Source: SIG714 sp964638675 (GTDB taxonomy: Bacteria > Bacillota > Clostridia > Oscillospirales > CAG-272). From it: a stretch of DNA of 64,000 nucleotides. The translations under genes were made by a program, and so were the position numbers. Below the pieces are notes generated by a model that did not search any database, had not been told where the DNA came from, and was given only the letters and a program-made list of their open reading frames with translations. This document shows positions 16,243 through 26,273 of this stretch, piece after piece. Each line of letters opens with the position of its first letter. The stretch's first letter is position 1. Where the stretch lies: the NCBI GenBank assembly GCA_964638675.1, contig CAZXAU010000002.1, positions 155,302 through 219,301 on the forward strand, in the 5' to 3' direction.

Positions 16243-19200
16243 TCAGATTTTTGCAACCTTTATTTTCAAAAAATGCTCCTTTTTATCGAAAATAAATTTG
16301 TTGATACTCTCCTTGCCGTCAAGAATATACTTATCCTCATCCGAGAGCTCACACTGAATATTGTAAACGGTATCATATTTGCTTACCCTCAGCGAAAAAG
16401 AATCGAACCCGGCTGACAGCGAAGGCGAGATTGAAAAGTATTTTCCGTCTTTTTCACTGTAACCGAGAAGTCCTGTGAGGATAGTGCGATACATCCAGCC
16501 TGCCGAACCCGTGTAGTGTGTCCAGCCGGCTCTTCCGTAGTGCCCGGGATTTGTATATATATCGCCGGCAACCGCATACGGTTCACCGCCGTAGCTTTCA
16601 AAACGCTTTTTGTCCTCGAAGATCGACGCAGGATTTGCACCGTTCAATACCCTATACCCCTCCTCGCTCATTCCGAGCCTGAAAAGTGCAAGAGAGAACC
16701 ACATTGCGGCATGAGTATATTCTCCTCCGTTTTCACGCACTCCCGGAATATATGCCTTTATATATCCGGGATCCTGCGAACCGTCGTCGAAAGGCGGAGA
16801 AAATAGCGGCATTATACCGTTTTTGCTGTCAAAAAGAGTTTCATATGCCTTTGACATAGCTGTAAGTGTTCTTTCGTTTCTCCCGAGAGCGAATGCCGAA
16901 AATGCCTGACCGAGCAGATCTATGCGGCACTCATCGCAATCTGCGCCGCCGATGGCTTTTCCGTTGTCATAGCTTCCCCGTATATAATACTCACCGTTCC
17001 AGAATTCTTTCTCGATCGCCTTTGAGATCTCACAGGCATATTCACGATAGCGTTTTGCAAGATTCTTCTCTGAGAATTTATCACAAACACGTGAAAATCT
17101 TTCAAGACATATCTGCAAAAGCCGTGATGTGAATATGCTTGTTCCAATTCCTTTAATCCCTACTGCACTGAATCCGTCATTCCAGTCACAGCTGCCCATA
17201 AGAGAAACACCACTGTCATTCCTTCGAGACAGGGAAAGATCGAGTGCACGGGTGCAGTGCCAAAAGAAACTCTCGGGCATATTGCACTTTTGGGGCAGGA
17301 TATACCGCTCACTCTCGTTTTCGTTCAGGCTGTCCGAGTACAGATAATCTGCCGTTTCGGAAAATATAGAAAGATCGCCTGTAATTTCGGAATATTCACA
17401 TGCCCCGAAAACAAGAAAGAGCAGATCGTCTGAACATTTCGTGCGTACCCCCCGGCATACTCCCGTCAGGTCATCCTCATGCCACCAGTGCAGAACATCG
17501 CCCTCACGGAATTGATGTGCCGCTGATGCAATAAGCTGATTCCGAAGCAGAGTGCTGTCGTTGTATACCATACACAACGAATCCTGGAGCTGATCCCGGA
17601 ATCCTATAGCACCGCTCGACTGATAAAATCCGCTTCTTGCATAAATACGGACGGCAATCGTCCCGTAAATAAGATAAAAGTTAAACATCCGTTCAAGTGC
17701 TTTATCATTGCATTCAAGTCTGAACTTGCAAAGAGCCGGCTGAAAAAGCGAAAGATACTCATTCTTCGCGGCAGAGATATTTTTTTCATTCAACCGGATA
17801 TCGGTAAAACGGTAATAATCTTTTTCGTTATCCCTTGAAAACGCACCAAGTGAGAAAAAAATTGTTGTTTTTTCGCCCGGTGAAAGGTGCAGTTTTCTTA
17901 CCTTCGTGCTTGCAAATATCGAATAGTCAAAGTCTCCTTTTTTATACAGCAGTGAATACACTTTATACAGTCCGTCATCTTTTTCTCTGTACCTGACCTT
18001 TTTACCGCACTCAAATTCGGGGGTAATGGCAAGTCTTACATCGAGTGATGCTTCGCTGTCACGCTGATTATAAAACGTGACCGTGAAATATTTCATCGGT
18101 CTGTCCTTGAATATCCCAACACTCAGTGTAAAAGCAATTCTGTCAACCGAACCTTTATATTCGGCATTTGAATATCCGAAAAGCAGACTTTCCGAGAATG
18201 AGAGAAGATCGTATTCTATTCCGTTTTCGGAAAAGAGTATCCGTTCTCCGCAAAACTCAAGCAAAGGATCGTTTGACCATTCGCTGAGCCGTCCCTCGTG
18301 CGAATTCTTATACCAGGTGAATCCGAGAGAGTTTTCAGTCAGAAGAGTTCCGAATTCGGCTGTTGAATATATATAGCTCCAGGGGCGTTTGCTTTCTCCG
18401 CGTTTTATAAGAAAACCGTTTTCTCTGAATTCTCCGATCCTTTTTTTACCTGTCATTCCGTACATTCTGTTTTTAACTTCACTGCCCGAAGATATAAGCT
18501 TGTCCGCACGTCTTTGGTGTTCGGCTATCAGTACACTGCTGATAGTTTCAGAAGAAATATCCTCGCATATATTGCAGAAGGGATATATTCTGTCCGATTC
18601 GCCCTCTCTCACAAGCTTTATATGATCGCATGATATTCCGTTCAGAGCGGACATGAGTGCCGAACGATTCGGTGCATTATATTGATCGCTGTCGTTTTTA
18701 TACGCAATAACAAGGTCAAAAGGCTCTCCAAGCAGTGATGCATATCCGCACGCTCCGGCAAACAACGAAATAGTCCGCAGTATTGAAAGATCGGGATCAT
18801 CGATGATATTCAAAAGAACGATCGGTATATCGCCCGAAATACCTACAGAGTATATTGCGTTTTTATCTGGAAGCCCGGATCGGGTTGACATTTCCGAAGT
18901 ATTTACCGAATCCGAACACAGAAATTCAACACGCAAAACAGAAAGAAGTCTGAGCGTTTCCTCGCCGCAACCGCACAGCGACATAATTCTTGATGAAAAT
19001 CCCTGTATCGATCTCGAAAAAGCCGTGGAAAGCAGCTTTTTTTCTTTTCGACAGGCGTTTATCTGTGCATACACATCGCTTTTGTTTTCACCGAGTGCAA
19101 TAATCCCCTCCAGAAGGTATCTTCCATCCAGCTTCACCGATGATGTTTTTACTGCACAGTAGGGATGGATACACCCACCGTCCTTGTTGTCGAAATCCAC

Positions 19201-22200
19201 CTGTGTCAGCTTCAATATATCTTCCTCACAGTACATGGAGGAAAATGCCGAATCTCGGCGTGTCATAAATTTAAATTCTCTGCCCTTGGACAAGGAGATA
19301 CCAAGCACTGTTTTTTTGTGTCCCTTCGAGCGTTCCTTGTTTGTAAAGGTCAGAATACGCATATCCTTGTCATATTCCGAGCTTACCGACAATGCCGAAA
19401 AGGTGGGATGTGATAAAAATGACCTTGCTGAATCAAGTACAGGTTCAAATGCTATTACCGTAGTGGCACTGTCAAATTTACCCTTCAGATCTACTGTAAG
19501 TGCTACAGAATTGAAATGTCCAGAGAGTGTCATGGAGCATTCTGCCGAGAAGCAGCCTGACTTTGCTGAGAAAACTATTTTATCGCCCGATGCAAAAAGC
19601 AGACCGTCTTTTGTTATATCGACAGTTTCACCGCATGCAGATACAATTACGTGAACGGTACGCAAAATTCCCCTTCGGTCAAAGAAAGGGTATGTGACGG
19701 CTTTACCCCTGTAAAAAAGTGATACTCCCCTGTTTTTCACAGCAGATATTCTTGTGCTTCCGTTGGATATCGAAAATGAATGATATTCATTTCCGACACG
19801 GCTTTCAAATGCAACCGGGTGTAAAGTGTTTCGTGTCAATGCGGCATTCTCATCTGCCATGTCGATCAGAGAATCTGATTTGGTATATACAGGAGGCTTT
19901 TCACACAGAAGAGTTGTAAAAGCACGAACGCTTGGCCTTGAAATAAAGGCTTTTCTTATTGCCCCTTCAAAACAAAAGTTTGCACTTTGCAGCATACTCA
20001 TTCCGATATGGTGAGACATATAACTTCTGACTATCGCACGTCCGTTTCCCAATCGGGAGGGCGTTGAATCTATAGCTTCATAAAAACCGTATTTACCGTA
20101 AGCTCCGAAGTCCCTGATTCTTTCAAGATTACCGATAACAGTGTCGGGAAATCGCTCAAGAACAAGAAATGAGGAATAGGGCGATATTACATCCTGATCT
20201 CTTACCGCAATATCCCCTGCGAGCTTTGAAGCACCGAAAGCACGGTATTGATAGTTCATATCCGAATCAAAGCTGTAATATCCCGATTCCGAGCGTCCCC
20301 ACATGCCGGCTGTTTTCTGCTCTTTTTGTATCATAAAAGCAGAGTGCAGTGCCTCGTTTATCAATCCGCCCTGATAATCGGGAAGAAAGACCGAAGGGAG
20401 AAAGTATTCAAACATACTGCCCGACCATGATTTGATCCCTATCTGTCCGTGATAGAGAAATGTCGGTTTTGACAGTCCTGACCAGCACTCATCGGGCATA
20501 CCGTATTCGCAAAGTGAAATATATGCGGCGGTTCGTGATTCACTCATCAGCATGTCATAGCAATTATCACACAGCTTTTTGTTACTAAGATCATACCCTA
20601 CCGAAAGAAGCTTTTTCCTATCGCTTATAAGGAATGAAAAATCGGTATTTTCTATTATTTTTTCACCTCTTGAAACGATTCCTTCAAAGCCCTTTCTGTC
20701 TTTGACCAACGAAACAAGGCAGATAATGCAGGCGATAAAATTTCCGCTGTCCACGCTTGATATAAATGGTGTACCTATTACCGAAAGATCGCTCGTGCTG
20801 TACCAATTGTAAAGATGACCTCTGTACATCGGAAGCTTTTCGATGGTATCAAAGCAATCGTTAAGACGTTTCAGACATTCGCCCTCATCTATGAGAGAGA
20901 ACATTTCGGCACAGGGAATGCAGAGAAGATAAAGCCCGATATTTGTAGGTGAGGTTCTCTCGGCAATAGCGTTTTTCGGCATCTCACTGTAGTTATCTGG
21001 AGGTAGAAAATGCGTTTTTTCGCCGACAAAGTCGCTGAAGTACTTCCATATATCCCTGCAATATTCGCGCACCTTATCTTTTTGAGCATCGGTTATTCTC
21101 TTTTTGTAAAAGCTTACTTTTGAAATTGAATATGCTGTGACAGGAAAGAGCACCCACAGAAATGCGAAGAAATCAAATATCGCCAAATGCGAAAACAAGA
21201 AGAATAAAACGCCCGATATAACCGAAGAGATATATTTTTTCGCAAACAAAGGAAATGTCAGTTTCCCCGAATTCGCACTTTCGGCAGTGACCCATTCGAG
21301 CAAATGCCTGTGGGATACGGTCATTCTCCAGAGGGAGCGGAAGACGGCATCAAGAGAGATCAGAGCTTTTGTCGGGATCTCGCTGATAGAATAAACGGTT
21401 TTACAGAATGAATGAAATATTCCCTGATGTGCAAGAGAACGGTAAAGCGGAACATTTCCGATGGCATCGAGCAATGAGTGAAAAAATGGTATCAATATCG
21501 GAAGCACAGCGATCAAAGCGGTATACAACGATGTCCTGCTTCTTATACATACGGCACAAATGAGGGCCGCCATACGGAAGATCGGCTGAAGACATCCGAT
21601 TATATTTCCGCTTATCATTGTCCTTGAGAGCTTTCCGAGAGGATTTCTGACCTTTTGACCGTCCTCATTTATTACACTGCCGAACAGGTGAGGAATGCAT
21701 TGAATATCCCCTCTTGTCCAGCGGTGATAGCGTTTATAATAGGATATTGTGTTTGATGGGCATCCCTCGCTCAGTTGTGTGTCAGACAGAAAAGCACACC
21801 TGCAATATGCGCCCTCAAGCGTATCGTGACTCAGGATCGTTTCACATGCAAATCTGCCGCTGAGCAAAGTATAAAAAACTTCGATATCGATAATTCCCTT
21901 GCCGCAGAAAATTCCTCTCCCAAACAGTGATTGCCAGATATCAAAGGAGGTGTCTTTGTAGCCGTCATTTCCGCCTGCACCGAACATTATACTGCCGAGG
22001 GCGGTTTGGGACGAGCTTTTCATGCTTATACAGCATTTCGGTTGCATCATTGCATGTCCTTTGACAACAACTCCGTTTTCGATTATCGGCTTATTGCGTG
22101 GGTGTGACATTGTAAGCACCATACGTTCTATCCCACGGTAACCCACTTCGGTATCGCTGTCAAGCGTCACGAGATACTTTATCTTCCGAAGCTCTTCTGC

Positions 22201-23337
22201 AGAAAAAATAACTGTGTCAAACCCTTTCGTTTTTCCGAGCAAAAATCCGGCAATATCAAGTATCGCCCCTCTCTTTCTCTCTTTTCCGACATAGCTTTTT
22301 TCACTTTTATGGTATACTCTCGGTCTGATAAAAAGGCAGAATTCTCCGTTATATTTGCGGTTGAGTTCGTTAATTCCGTCCTTCAGCAGATTTATTGTAA
22401 CATCATCCCCGGGTTGCGACTGATGCTTTGATTCGGCAAGGTCTATGAGCAGTCCGAATAAAAACGATGAAGCTTTATTTCTGTTCCGACAATCTTCTAT
22501 TGCCGTTAACAGCGATGATGTGTTTTTCTCATTTGCAATACCTGTGATAACTGTCAGAGTTCCGGGCATTTCCTTTACGGCTTTTTTATCGAGTCTCGGA
22601 ACTCCAAACGAATGCAGTTTTCTTGACAGAATTGAGACGCAAACATATTTTACACTTTCGTATACAGATAATACAAGCAGCAGTGCCGGCAAAATTCCGA
22701 TAAAGAGAATTATGGGAATGCAAAGAAGCAATGTCAGCGACAAAAGCAGCGGAAACCAGACATCAGATATTGCAGGTGTATTGAATATGTCCTCGGGTGC
22801 GATATTTGCCGCCTGTATCTCATCGATCCTATGCTTTTTGGCATATGAATAAACCCTTCGCCGTATATCTGCTCTCGTTTCACTGTCGGATATTTTGTAA
22901 TAGATAAGATCACGCTTTTTCAGTATCCGATTGACAATTGATGTGTTTTCGTAAAATTCATCATAATCAAAATTGTCCAACGAGCGAAGAAGATAGAAGC
23001 AGTTATCCGATTTCCGTGTGAATGACCTATCATATCCTGCATCGTAAAGAGTATTTAAATTTGAAAAGCAATATCTTATGACCGAATAAACAAACAACGA
23101 AAGTTCGCTGTCCTGAATATCATTTATTTCCTTAATAAGGTTGGAGAGCTCATCGGCAGTTATTTTCCGATCAATTCCGCTCAGAGACCTTTCAATCGTT
23201 CTGTATACTCTTTGCGATTTTCTGTAATTTGTTTTGGGTGCCTGCTTCAACTGCGAAGCGTAGCGTGAAAGCAGATATATTTCATGAGAGCCCTTATATT
23301 TGATAAGTACTTTTTCTGCAAGCTTTTTGTCTTTCAT
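16243..23337 (-). CDS. Cyclic beta-1,2-glucan synthase-like giant glycosyltransferase (GT84 + GH94)
   Basis: A 2364-residue membrane enzyme of the Cgs/NdvB type, which polymerises glucose from UDP-glucose into beta-1,2-glucan, trims chain length by phosphorolysis and cyclises the product. Membrane segments occupy about residues 195-225. The GT84 domain (about 255-600) shows the metal-binding LDSDTEV (392-398), then HDTLEG and RWTRGD. More membrane segments follow, then a glycoamylase-like region, a carbohydrate-binding region and the GH94 phosphorylase-like domain with GFRDQLQDSL and the catalytic-type GSCDWNDG (about 2046-2053). Classical proteobacterial enzymes are near 2800 residues, so this one is shorter. 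The start has AAAGGAAA upstream. Long frames on the opposite strand are shadows. Activity as a cyclic glucan synthase is inferred; a linear beta-1,2-glucan product is possible. Confidence 0.88.
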   Translation of the reverse strand: MKDKKLAEKVLIKYKGSHEIYLLSRYASQLKQAPKTNYRKSQRVYRTIERSLSGIDRKITADELSNLIKEINDIQDSELSLFVYSVIRYCFSNLNTLYDAGYDRSFTRKSDNCFYLLRSLDNFDYDEFYENTSIVNRILKKRDLIYYKISDSETRADIRRRVYSYAKKHRIDEIQAANIAPEDIFNTPAISDVWFPLLLSLTLLLCIPIILFIGILPALLLVLSVYESVKYVCVSILSRKLHSFGVPRLDKKAVKEMPGTLTVITGIANEKNTSSLLTAIEDCRNRNKASSFLFGLLIDLAESKHQSQPGDDVTINLLKDGINELNRKYNGEFCLFIRPRVYHKSEKSYVGKERKRGAILDIAGFLLGKTKGFDTVIFSAEELRKIKYLVTLDSDTEVGYRGIERMVLTMSHPRNKPIIENGVVVKGHAMMQPKCCISMKSSSQTALGSIMFGAGGNDGYKDTSFDIWQSLFGRGIFCGKGIIDIEVFYTLLSGRFACETILSHDTLEGAYCRCAFLSDTQLSEGCPSNTISYYKRYHRWTRGDIQCIPHLFGSVINEDGQKVRNPLGKLSRTMISGNIIGCLQPIFRMAALICAVCIRSRTSLYTALIAVLPILIPFFHSLLDAIGNVPLYRSLAHQGIFHSFCKTVYSISEIPTKALISLDAVFRSLWRMTVSHRHLLEWVTAESANSGKLTFPLFAKKYISSVISGVLFFLFSHLAIFDFFAFLWVLFPVTAYSISKVSFYKKRITDAQKDKVREYCRDIWKYFSDFVGEKTHFLPPDNYSEMPKNAIAERTSPTNIGLYLLCIPCAEMFSLIDEGECLKRLNDCFDTIEKLPMYRGHLYNWYSTSDLSVIGTPFISSVDSGNFIACIICLVSLVKDRKGFEGIVSRGEKIIENTDFSFLISDRKKLLSVGYDLSNKKLCDNCYDMLMSESRTAAYISLCEYGMPDECWSGLSKPTFLYHGQIGIKSWSGSMFEYFLPSVFLPDYQGGLINEALHSAFMIQKEQKTAGMWGRSESGYYSFDSDMNYQYRAFGASKLAGDIAVRDQDVISPYSSFLVLERFPDTVIGNLERIRDFGAYGKYGFYEAIDSTPSRLGNGRAIVRSYMSHHIGMSMLQSANFCFEGAIRKAFISRPSVRAFTTLLCEKPPVYTKSDSLIDMADENAALTRNTLHPVAFESRVGNEYHSFSISNGSTRISAVKNRGVSLFYRGKAVTYPFFDRRGILRTVHVIVSACGETVDITKDGLLFASGDKIVFSAKSGCFSAECSMTLSGHFNSVALTVDLKGKFDSATTVIAFEPVLDSARSFLSHPTFSALSVSSEYDKDMRILTFTNKERSKGHKKTVLGISLSKGREFKFMTRRDSAFSSMYCEEDILKLTQVDFDNKDGGCIHPYCAVKTSSVKLDGRYLLEGIIALGENKSDVYAQINACRKEKKLLSTAFSRSIQGFSSRIMSLCGCGEETLRLLSVLRVEFLCSDSVNTSEMSTRSGLPDKNAIYSVGISGDIPIVLLNIIDDPDLSILRTISLFAGACGYASLLGEPFDLVIAYKNDSDQYNAPNRSALMSALNGISCDHIKLVREGESDRIYPFCNICEDISSETISSVLIAEHQRRADKLISSGSEVKNRMYGMTGKKRIGEFRENGFLIKRGESKRPWSYIYSTAEFGTLLTENSLGFTWYKNSHEGRLSEWSNDPLLEFCGERILFSENGIEYDLLSFSESLLFGYSNAEYKGSVDRIAFTLSVGIFKDRPMKYFTVTFYNQRDSEASLDVRLAITPEFECGKKVRYREKDDGLYKVYSLLYKKGDFDYSIFASTKVRKLHLSPGEKTTIFFSLGAFSRDNEKDYYRFTDIRLNEKNISAAKNEYLSLFQPALCKFRLECNDKALERMFNFYLIYGTIAVRIYARSGFYQSSGAIGFRDQLQDSLCMVYNDSTLLRNQLIASAAHQFREGDVLHWWHEDDLTGVCRGVRTKCSDDLLFLVFGACEYSEITGDLSIFSETADYLYSDSLNENESERYILPQKCNMPESFFWHCTRALDLSLSRRNDSGVSLMGSCDWNDGFSAVGIKGIGTSIFTSRLLQICLERFSRVCDKFSEKNLAKRYREYACEISKAIEKEFWNGEYYIRGSYDNGKAIGGADCDECRIDLLGQAFSAFALGRNERTLTAMSKAYETLFDSKNGIMPLFSPPFDDGSQDPGYIKAYIPGVRENGGEYTHAAMWFSLALFRLGMSEEGYRVLNGANPASIFEDKKRFESYGGEPYAVAGDIYTNPGHYGRAGWTHYTGSAGWMYRTILTGLLGYSEKDGKYFSISPSLSAGFDSFSLRVSKYDTVYNIQCELSDEDKYILDGKESINKFIFDKKEHFLKIKVAKI

Positions 23338-23481
23338 ACATGTATTTCCTTTCAGGTGATACTTTGAGTATTATCGTCAGGAAATAATAAAAATATGCTG
23401 TCTTTGTATTCTTTGTCTATTGATTTTAAAACATGAATGTGGTAAAATAATAGTGTGAACGGTCTGAAAGGTGGAGATAAA

Positions 23482-24507
23482 ATGAGTCAGGGTATAAAAA
23501 TATCGATTAGCGGAATCAGATATAAGTTTCCCCACACACCGCTTGACAGCTTTAATCTGAAAAGTTATTTGCTTTATGCAACGGGTAAAACCGAATATTC
23601 GGGCTTTGATTCGCTCCTGCCCGAGCTTTTCCTCCCGACATGCACGCCTGAGAACATTCTTGCCCGTTGTAAAGATGCACATTTGCCGTTTACCGAACGT
23701 ATCTCGGGATTCATGCAGTCAGGTTGTGAAAAGGTTATCGTAAACTGTATGAACGGTTTTCATGTAGATGATACCGAAAAGCTCATCAACGGCACAAAAA
23801 TTCTGCTCATTGCACTTAAAGTCAGATCGGCAGTGTTTGCTCTTGACAGCTCTGACAAAGCAAGCCGTGATGCACTGTCACTGATAACCCCAAACAACAG
23901 AATGTTTTCAACTGTGAATCTCCCGTCTTTGTTTCCGGTTGCGAATAACCGCCTGCTTTCACTTTGTATGTATCCTTATACCAAAAGAAAGGCGGTCGCC
24001 GTCTTTTCTCCGCACGAGCTTGTCGCACTGTTCAATGCAACCGTTGCCGGCGAGGTCTATCACGGACATATAATCAGATTGGCATACGGTGATAAATACC
24101 TTGACACATTCATCACGAGAGGATGTACGGTGTCCGATATTCTCAGCTTCGCTTCAAAATGCTTCGGAAACGAGCTTTCATGGGTAAAGGACGGACTTTC
24201 AGGGCTCGGAAGAGAGCTTGAAGGCGATTCGCTGATTCCGGATGATATCTCTGCTTTTTCTGTCGGCAAAGACAGGTCGGAAAAAAGAAATTGTGCCTGC
24301 TCAGGATGTGCCGTTTGCCGTGAGGTCTGCCCCTTTTCAATAAGACCTGATCTGCTGATGCTTTCAGGAAAATCGAATTCTGACGAGCTTGAGAGATGTG
24401 TACTTTGCGGTCTATGTGATGAATTCTGTCCGTCAGGAATTGAAATATCAAAAAAAATCTCTTCAATTAAAACACACCCCTTACAGGAGGATGTCTCAAA
24501 TGGCTGA
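23482..24507 (+). CDS. RnfC-like ferredoxin-type protein, degenerate
   Basis: It resembles subunit C of the Rnf ferredoxin:NAD oxidoreductase, with two [4Fe-4S] motifs at the C-terminus (CSGCAVCREVCP and CVLCGLCDEFCP). The parts that bind FMN and NADH in true RnfC are missing or eroded: no GGAxFPTH loop, and the NGxECEPY segment reads NCMNGFHVDD. At 341 residues it is about 100 shorter than usual. ATG 23482 is chosen because AAAGGTGGAG precedes it. It overlaps the RnfD-like gene by 8 bp. No rnfG, E, A or B gene is in the window. It may have kept electron transfer through its clusters, but the partner is unknown. Confidence 0.75.
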   Translation: MSQGIKISISGIRYKFPHTPLDSFNLKSYLLYATGKTEYSGFDSLLPELFLPTCTPENILARCKDAHLPFTERISGFMQSGCEKVIVNCMNGFHVDDTEKLINGTKILLIALKVRSAVFALDSSDKASRDALSLITPNNRMFSTVNLPSLFPVANNRLLSLCMYPYTKRKAVAVFSPHELVALFNATVAGEVYHGHIIRLAYGDKYLDTFITRGCTVSDILSFASKCFGNELSWVKDGLSGLGRELEGDSLIPDDISAFSVGKDRSEKRNCACSGCAVCREVCPFSIRPDLLMLSGKSNSDELERCVLCGLCDEFCPSGIEISKKISSIKTHPLQEDVSNG

Positions 24508-25378
24508 AAGGATCAAAAGCGAAATAAGACGTATTTTTTCTGCAAACCTGATAACCCTGTCGCTCATTCCATGCCTGATATTTGCCGCTGTCAACCTTTC
24601 ATTTACGGCAATTGTCAAGATATGCTTATCATGCACCACTGCGGCGCTCTGCGAGCTTGTGTATTCATCAGCAACTAAAAAAAGATTTGATGTGACAATT
24701 ATCCCTCTTTCGCTTCTTTCTGCCATAGCGATCCCTGGTACAATCTCCCCCATCCTGTTTGTTTTGTGCGGAATTGCGGTATATGCACTAATATACGCCT
24801 TCAGATATATAAGACCTTATTCAGGGGTGTGTATTCCTGCCCTTGCGTTTTCTGTCATGTCGCTTTTCTTCAGTTCGTACACCCCGGCTGACAGTATCGT
24901 TGCCGGATATATGCCGGACGGTCTGTTTGTAAAAAATCTTATCATTGGTAATTATACACTCGGAATGACGGTCTGCTCATCTGTCCTTTGCCTGATTGCG
25001 ACAATTGTAATTCTCTCGGTATCGGGTAAAATAAGATTCTCCGATGCACTGATATCTGCAATTTCATTCGGATATTTTGTTTCGCTTCTCTGCGAGGGAA
25101 ACGGGATCACATCGCTCACCATGATAAGCTTTACTCTTTTTGACGGAAAAATATTTTTCCCACTTACACTTCTTTCCGTACTCAAAGGATATTCACTTCC
25201 TGCATCTTCGCCGATAATGTCAAAAGTGTTCCTGGTTGCACAGTCCGCTCTTACGGCGTATCTCATATGTAAGGGTATAACATACGGTGCATATTATTCT
25301 CTGACGGTCTTTTCATTTTTTGCACTGACAATTGAAAAAACGGCATATCGGTATAACCTGAGACTGTTGCTGATATGA
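24500..25378 (+). CDS. RnfD-like membrane protein without the covalent flavin motif
   Basis: A polytopic membrane protein (about nine hydrophobic segments in 292 residues) whose layout follows RnfD/NqrB. In true RnfD an SGAT motif carries covalently bound FMN; here the equivalent place reads MPDGLFVKNL, and the following GSIGET segment reads GNYTLGMTV, so flavin attachment is unlikely. ATG 24500 lies 9 bp after AGGAGG; the nearer ATG at 24491 touches that site and is rejected. It overlaps the RnfC-like gene by 8 bp, so the two are translated together. It probably forms a two-subunit membrane complex with that protein; function unknown. Confidence 0.72.
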   Translation: MAERIKSEIRRIFSANLITLSLIPCLIFAAVNLSFTAIVKICLSCTTAALCELVYSSATKKRFDVTIIPLSLLSAIAIPGTISPILFVLCGIAVYALIYAFRYIRPYSGVCIPALAFSVMSLFFSSYTPADSIVAGYMPDGLFVKNLIIGNYTLGMTVCSSVLCLIATIVILSVSGKIRFSDALISAISFGYFVSLLCEGNGITSLTMISFTLFDGKIFFPLTLLSVLKGYSLPASSPIMSKVFLVAQSALTAYLICKGITYGAYYSLTVFSFFALTIEKTAYRYNLRLLLI

Positions 25379-25421
25379 CGGTAAAATATTATGTTATGTA
25401 TTGGTTAGATCACAGTAAAAT

Positions 25422-25467
25422 AAAAAACCGGAAAGGCAGTTTTAAAACAACACTTTTCCGATTTTTT
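25422..25467. terminator. Bidirectional terminator
   Basis: AAAAACCGGAAAG pairs with CTTTTCCGATTTTTT around a ~20-nt loop. It lies between the RnfD-like gene and the converging Nudix gene and can end both. Confidence 0.8.
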
Positions 25468-25533
25468 GATATTTCATATGGAAATATTTTTCTATCAACT
25501 CTGTTTTTCTATATTGGCGGGGTAGACAGAAAA

Positions 25534-26058
25534 TCAGATCATTCCCCGTTCTCTCATGGCCTTTGTAACTGCAGCAGTATAGCTCGAGTTGACATTAGAT
25601 GTCGAATTCAGCATACGAAGGAGCTCCTTGGGCGATGACAGCTTGACACTGTCCACCTCTTCTTTTTGAAGAGTGAGGGTCTGAATGTTGAATTTACACC
25701 TTACAAAATATATATCAATAAAGCTGCGCCGCCGCTTGATTCTTTCGACAAATTCAAAGCTTGACTGGTCAAGAGAAAGTCCGAGCTCCTCTTTTGCTTC
25801 CCGAATTCCGGCATTCATACTTTCTTCGCCGGCTGTAACAGCACCGCAGGTAATGCTCCATTCACCCGGAAGGGATTTTTTCAGCTTTGACCTTTTCTGA
25901 ACAAGAAACATTCCCTTGGGGTTGTGTATGAACAAATGCACTGAAAGCGAGAATTCACCGTTCCCGATAACGCTCCCACGTTCGATGACTTTACCTGTCT
26001 TGTTGCCGTTTTCATTATATATATCGAGAAATTCATTCTCTTTTTTGCAATCTACCAT
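25534..26058 (-). CDS. Nudix hydrolase
   Basis: A pyrophosphohydrolase of the Nudix superfamily. The full Nudix box is present: GAVTAGEESMNAGI then REAKEELGL, matching GX5EX7REUXEEXGU. The N-terminal segment EFLDIYNENGNKTGKVIERG resembles the isopentenyl-diphosphate-isomerase-like Nudix group, whose members often hydrolyse nucleoside diphosphate derivatives, so the substrate is open. I moved the start to ATG 26058 (MVDCKKENEF) because AAGGGGGAG lies 7 bp upstream; this gives 174 residues. It is monocistronic, with 215 bp separating it from ychF. Confidence 0.9.
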   Translation of the reverse strand: MVDCKKENEFLDIYNENGNKTGKVIERGSVIGNGEFSLSVHLFIHNPKGMFLVQKRSKLKKSLPGEWSITCGAVTAGEESMNAGIREAKEELGLSLDQSSFEFVERIKRRRSFIDIYFVRCKFNIQTLTLQKEEVDSVKLSSPKELLRMLNSTSNVNSSYTAAVTKAMRERGMI

Positions 26059-26273
26059 TCCCTGACTCCCCCTTGGTAATATACAAAACTTTATCATGTG
26101 AAAGACAAGCGATTATTTCAGCATTTTCAAACATTCTTTCAACATTGTTTTCAGAATTCCTTCACCTGTCTTACACATTCCCTGATTAAAATAGTATCAG
26201 TATATTTTTACGGTAAAACGATCGGAAATCCGATAAATACATATAGAAAATCGACCTGATGCACAGTTGAAAA

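Noticed and set aside
18077..20430. Series of plus-strand frames opposite the glucan synthase
   Set aside because: They are antisense shadows: no ribosome sites, no domains, and they lie within a well-supported 2364-codon gene.
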